Source: Amphiura filiformis
Lineage: Eukaryota; Echinodermata; Ophiuroidea; Amphilepidida; Amphiuridae
Assembly: GCF_039555335.1 (NCBI RefSeq)
Contig: NC_092635.1
Coordinates: 53,573,755 to 53,637,754, forward strand
Length of the DNA stretch: 64,000 nt
Reading direction: 5' to 3'
Shown: positions 59,636 to 64,000 of the stretch, in pieces
Layout of the letters: each line of letters begins with the position of its first letter
How positions within the stretch are numbered: the first letter of the stretch is position 1
The notes under the pieces: generated by a model
What the model was told of the DNA's origin: nothing
What the model saw: only the letters and a program-made list of their open reading frames with translations
Databases searched by the model: none
Program-made: the position numbers and the translations under genes

Positions 59636-59954
59636 GTTAAATTGCACGCCTAAATCGCAGTCTGGTCAATCTATAGCCTATAGGCCTAGGTCTGTGATTA
59701 TTTTGCTTGAAGGCGGGTTCTCTGCCCAAAAGCATGTGAAAATTAAGATGGGCGCGCCGATATGTAGGGCCCGTCACATTTTGTCACCAAAGGCCTATTA
59801 AGACGGACTCCGCGCTGACTTCAATTCAACATCGATCCATGCATGCTTTAATTGCGAATCTCAAAGTCTTAGGCCTATAAAAAGTCAATAAACATTTAAA
59901 ATTTTACAAATTGAGTTCGGTCCCTTTTTTGTTTCAAAAATGATATAAAATGTA

Positions 59955-60660
59955 AAAACGATGCACCAAATGGCTTCAATTGGACCTTCATTTTGACAAA
60001 TTTTCGAACTTCTGAGGGAGAATTTATATCCCCATCAGACACCCCCAATAATTCATACAATAACAGTGAAAAAGGTGGCTTCAATTGGCCTGTCATTTCG
60101 CAACTGATATTTTCGGCTTTTTTAAACTAAAATTTTACACAATAATAGTGCCAAAATGGCCCACCAATGGCTTCAATTAGGTCTTCAGTTTGCAAAAGTT
60201 TCTCACTGCAGGGGGGCATACCCCCCAGACACCCCCTGTGTGCGCAACTTTATGTTTACATCTAAAGCAATATCGGGTAATTTATAAAGGTCAAAACTTG
60301 TCCACAAAATGGCTTCAATTGGGCCGTCATTTCGCAAATTTTCGGCCTTTTCAAACATACAATTTCATTTACACAATAATAGTGCAAAAATAGTCCACCA
60401 AATGGCTTCAATTGGGTCTTCATTTTACACAATTTTCTCACTTCTGAGGGCAAACATCCCCTTAGACACCCCTGCGTGCGCAACTTATAAAGCAATAATT
60501 CATATAACAAAAGTCAAAACTTGTCCACAAATGGCTTCAATTGGGCTGTCTTTTCGCAAATTTTATAGGCTTTTTCAAACTAAAATTTTACACATTAATA
60601 GTGACAAAATAGTCCACCATAATGGCTTCAATTGGATCTTCATTTTCCAAAAGTTTCTAA
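59955..60660. repeat. ~220-bp tandem repeat built of two related halves
   Basis: The word atggcttcaattg or a near match occurs at about 59969, 60077, 60165, 60308, 60401, 60530 and 60622. It is followed alternately by ggcctgtcatttcgcaa-like and ggtcttcattttac-like words, so each long unit is a dimer. Some copies carry cagacacccc before the next copy. Confidence 0.8.
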
Positions 60661-60816
60661 CTTCATACACCACCCCCTCCGTTGCGCAAGCGCTCAGGGA
60701 TGGCTGCTTCGCGCCCATTACTTTCATTTTCTTTCGAAAATTGCCCCCCCCCCCTCTGACTGCTCTGGATCCGCCACTGCGCTTGGGTGCTATTTGGGTC
60801 TCTTATTGCTTTATTC

Positions 60817-61356
60817 CAGGGGCGTAGCAAGAGCATCAGGGGCCCATGGACAAGGAGCAGTACCGGGGCCCTTGTAACCAGGGTGGGATTGATCTTATGT
60901 TGACCCTGGGCCAGGCCAAAATTCGGAGGCCCCGAACTCACGTGCCGAGGAAGGCATCGTGGCCAAGTTTTGGTTTAGGCCTACATATAATATAGAGGGG
61001 GAATAACATATTTTGTTACGATGTTATTGGACATTTGCGCGCTAAGCACGCGAAAAAATTCAATTTCAGACTATTTTAGCCCAGATCACTGAACATAAAT
61101 TTTGCCATTTGAATGCGCGCGAAGCGCGGACAATTTTACAATTTTACCCTTAAACATGCTGTTATTGGGGTTAAAAGAAAGATGCATAGGGCAATTTTGG
61201 GGGGCCCTGGACACGGGCCCATCTGACCCAGTGGTAAATTCGGCCCTGCTCTCCATTATCAGCCCTTATTTAATTTTTGCTTTTGGGCTCGGGGCCCCTG
61301 AACCCTCGGGGCCCATGGACTTCGTCCACCCTGTCCCCCCGCTTGCTACGCGCCTG
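60817..61356. mobile_element. hAT-type MITE, 540 bp, with exact 8-bp target duplication
   Basis: The left end caggggcgtagcaagagc and right end cgcttgctacgcgcctg are inverted. ctttattc flanks both sides exactly (60809-60816 and 61357-61364). A second MITE is nested inside. Confidence 0.92.
60879..61248. mobile_element. Nested MITE related to the one at 47128-47454
   Basis: The right end ggtaaattcggccctg inverts to cagggccgaatttacc, matching the 47128 family. The left end cagggtgggattgatc is diverged. Inner words gccaggccaaaattcggagg and aattttggggggccctgg correspond to those of the other copy. Confidence 0.7.
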
Positions 61357-61529
61357 CTTTATTCATATCCACACCCAATGTTGGCGGAATTTATGTCTAA
61401 TAATATCTTTAATTTAGGTTCATAATGCTATTGTCAGGTTGGCATGGGAATTTGCTCTATTTGCATATGCATTAAGTTGACTTAGTCATGTTAGGGGTGG
61501 TGCAATACCGTATTAAATTATGTGTACCC

Positions 61530-61660
61530 CGGGGTGGTGAATTATAGGGGGGGGGGCAAAGATTTTCTTGGCAGGCCAAAGGGGAGGGGGCAAACATTTT
61601 TGGGCAGGTCGAAAGGGGGGTCAAGCAATTTTTGACTTTTTTTTTTTTTTAAAAAAGAAA
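61530..61660. repeat. G-rich degenerate repeat
   Basis: Three approximate copies of ggcaaa...ttttggcaggccaaagggg over about 110 bp, then a T-run and an A-run. Confidence 0.55.
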
Positions 61661-62364
61661 AGTAAGCCTATTATAAAAAAAATTCAGCATCACTGAACCA
61701 TTGGGTGAAATTTTATAGCACGTGAAGAGATTTGTAGCCTCATACATTTACAACATGAACTGTACATAGTAGGCCTACACTTGAAAAAAAAACCTGATGT
61801 TATAAAAACACAGTAAAATTAAACAAAATATAATAATAAAAATAAAAAACTTTTTGGTTTGTTGGCCCACACTGTTGTTTCATTGCAAATTGAATATAAA
61901 AATATCACCAATCGATTACAAATCGAAGAAAATGTAACATATGTTTAGTAAACGGGTAGTCTTTCGATTAAATTTCGACGGGCGTTTAAACAACACCATC
62001 ACCGTTTTTCCTGAAAACCCGTTTCTGGTCATTTTTCAATCCGAGGGCCTACTTTTTTTTCCCAAAAATTGTGTTTGGGAACCAAGTTCATGTATATATC
62101 TCAAATTATTATGGTATAACATGATTCTCCTTTTGATTGTATAAGTCCACAGAAAGGCCCAAAATACTTCAAAAATGATTAAAGAGTTTAACTTCAACAC
62201 TACACTATTTCAGCCTGTGTTTTGCTGCTTCACAGTGACGCCCTCAATTTTACTCGGATTTCTACTTTTGCACAATATTATAATGCCCAGTGGTATACTA
62301 AAATACCACGTAATAGACTAAGCCTGAAGTGCTTTAATAAAAGTAAAATTTAAATTTTTGTATT

Positions 62365-62388
62365 AAAACCGGGTCGACCCGGTTTTAT
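62365..62388. repeat. 24-bp perfect palindrome
   Basis: The word taaaaccgggtc is followed directly by its own reverse complement, centred at 62376/62377, with no loop. Confidence 0.9.
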
Positions 62389-62480
62389 TAATAGTTCAAC
62401 GATCGTGTGCTTGCTAACATGTACCGTGGATGTCAGCTTGTATGTACACACGTCGAGCGCGATGCTCCGTGCAGCTACAT

Positions 62481-62832
62481 CCGGGGGGGTGTCACTCCCA
62501 TTGTGGCCTGTACACCATCCGCGATAATCAACTTTTGAAAAGCACCCTAAACAAGGATTTCCCTTGGCTAAAACGATACCCTAAACAGGTAACACGCGCC
62601 TGTCTTCACACACTAAACAGGGATTTCATTCCTTGCATCAAATTTCATACCCTACATTTCATTTCCGCGCAGTAGCAATTGCAATTTTGCTACCCTTTTT
62701 TCCAACATTTCATGTTTTTGACACGCTAAACACGATACGCGCGTATCGTGCCTATCCACGAAAAAACTACCCTTTGTACGCGTTTTATTATCGCGGATAG
62801 TGTACAGGCCACAATGGTAGTGACCCCCCCGG
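62481..62832. mobile_element. MITE with ~48-bp terminal inverted repeats, 352 bp
   Basis: The left end ccgggggggtgtcactccca continues to ttgtggcctgtacaccatcc. The right end holds the inverse (ggatagtgtacaggccacaa through tagtgaccccccccgg). Flanks agctacat and agttacat suggest an 8-bp duplication with one mismatch. A cacgatacgcgcgtatcgtg palindrome lies inside at about 62731. Confidence 0.85.
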
Positions 62833-63049
62833 AGTTACATGTAATATGATCAGCGAGCTTAGTACACGCATTGTAGGCGTTGGAATGAAATCGCAATTTT
62901 CTTCGTTATACCTCATTTGTTTGGCTCGAAATGAAAAGGGGATAATGTGATCAGTGAAAACAAACATTTAAATAAAAATCTATTCTTTATGCAAATCACA
63001 CATTATTGCTTTAAGGAGTATGCTCAGCTTAGAAATAAAAAACACAACT

Positions 63050-63320
63050 TGCCTTGTTGCCTAGCTGGGGGGGGGTTACACCCCCAGCTGCTAGGGTCTG
63101 TTTTCGGTCGGTTTGTTCTTCCGCTGGAAACAAATGATCTCTTGCCCTCTGTGCATGTGGGCATGTACCATGATAAAGGAAACTTGATAATGCTATAGAT
63201 GCAAACCCATAAGGACCCATACAATTTTACTGGTTTACACCCCCAGCTAGGTATTCTAATGCTATTAGATGCTTCTTTAACCCCCAGCTAGGTATTATAA
63301 TGCTATCCGATTCTGCTTCT
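63050..63320. repeat. Repeats of cccccagctaggtat
   Basis: cccccagct occurs at about 63080, 63240 and 63281, twice followed by aggtatt and aatgctat. The first lies in a short inverted repeat with agctggggg at 63063. Confidence 0.6.
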
Positions 63321-63349
63321 TTCTTCTTCTGGCAACAGAAACTAGATAA

Positions 63350-64000
63350 TTTCAAAATGCTTCTCCTCCTACATGTTACAGCCTACAATTATGTAACTTG
63401 CACATATGTATCGCCTATCCAGTGCCCATAGGGTGTAAACAGCATTGGGGGGGGTTATAGATATACCTTCAAATACCTTCAAAATGCTTCTTCTGCCACA
63501 TATTACATAGCACAATGACGTCACCTGCACATATGAATCGGCTTTCCAAGTGCCTATAACTTGAACATGCAATTGGGGTCAAAGGTCATTAAGGGGGTAA
63601 AATATTACAATTGCATTATCTGGACATTTGTAAGGGGTATGGGGATCAAACTCGGTGACAACGAATCTTATGACCAGGGGAACATTTTGTAGGGGTCAGG
63701 TCAAAGGTCATGCAGAGGTCAAATAGTAGAAATGCATTTCCTGGACATCTGTAAGGAGTACGGGGTTCAAACTTGGTGACAATAAACTTAATGATCAGGG
63801 GAACATTTTGGAACACTTTGCAAGGCTCAGGTTAAAGGTTATCTGGGTCAAATCTTAGAATTTCAGTTTCTGGATATCTGCTCAAACTCAGTGACAACAA
63901 ATTTCATGACCAGGGGAACATTTTGCAGGGGTCAGGTCAAAGGTCATGCAGAGGTCAAATTTTGGAAATGCATTTTCTGGATATCTGTACGGGGCACGGG
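63350..64000. repeat. Second DR1-bearing tandem repeat block, continues off right edge
   Basis: Motifs GGGTCA-A-AGGTCA at 63576-63588 and AGGTCA-A-AGGTCA at 63698-63710 and 63934-63946, with a decayed aggttaaaggtta near 63829. Spacings are close to 118-122 bp, so it is a related but shorter-period family than that at 36.8-37.7 kb. The words aatgcttctcctcc and ttaaggggg link the two. Confidence 0.8.

Noticed and set aside
60309..60827. 172-codon plus-strand frame with repeated QMASIG
   Set aside because: It reads through the 220-bp tandem repeat and then into unrelated MITE sequence.
52126..64000. Further upstream exons or a signal peptide of the host gene
   Set aside because: Searched by eye for the Y.V.E / VTF / DDD signatures on the minus strand with phase-1 splice sites; none was convincing amid the repeats.

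Overview
The window is eukaryotic genomic DNA with GT-AG introns, no operons and abundant nested transposon debris. The phase-1 two-exon Calx-beta modules, the transposon families (CAGGG-ended 8-bp-duplication elements, TA-flanked TACCCAG elements, non-LTR relics) and the frequent word taggcct suggest a marine invertebrate, most likely a deuterostome such as an echinoderm. That taxonomic guess rests on general resemblance and is weak. The one real host gene lies on the minus strand and runs through most of the window. Its transcript enters from the right and leaves across the left edge, so neither its start nor its end is present.

Host gene. Eight single-copy exons (52125-52006, 46823-46506, 33089-32967, 32288-32031, 31176-31063, 29787-29539, 26119-26012, 25633-25376) encode four divergent Calx-beta domains. 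Each domain is split over two exons, all introns are phase 1, and every exon length is a multiple of three. They are followed by at least 19 near-identical two-exon Calx-beta modules of 112 residues each, occupying bases 1-22919 and continuing off the left edge. The product would be a very long modular extracellular or adhesion protein with Ca2+-binding beta-sandwich repeats. Its subfamily cannot be settled because no transmembrane, GPCR or other diagnostic domain is visible.

The array. Units come in two lengths, about 1194 and 1269 bp, and three sequence types, A, B and C. Left to right the order is A C A B C A B C A C A B C A B C B B/C C'. This is a higher-order repeat, comparable in form to alpha satellite but built of coding exons. 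Only type C and the last two hybrid units carry an N-G-S glycosylation sequon. By hand count, 14 of the 19 units carry 1-2 base deletions at a few recurrent sites, mostly short homopolymers, which suggests assembly consensus errors or spreading decay. The array stops exactly at the 3' end of a broken retroelement.

Surroundings. Bases 22920-24250 hold a relic of a non-LTR retrotransposon with a CCHC knuckle and an endonuclease-like domain, interrupted by a complete hAT-type MITE. Bases 25.4-33.1 kb hold six exons among microsatellites, a polypurine tract, fold-back elements and a 5'-truncated reverse-transcriptase element. Bases 33.2-43.6 kb may be one 10.4-kb TA-flanked element, since matching 15-bp terminal inverted repeats sit at both ends. 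It contains a 30-bp minisatellite, a 146-bp tandem repeat with a nuclear-receptor DR1 motif in each copy, and smaller MITEs. From 43.9 to 64 kb there are two further exons, TTAA-flanked MITEs, a near-perfect 114-nt-arm palindrome, several nested terminal-inverted-repeat elements, and a 45-bp minisatellite that is falsely open as a 438-codon frame.

No tRNA, rRNA, CRISPR array or complete transposase was seen. All coordinates were read by hand from the sequence.
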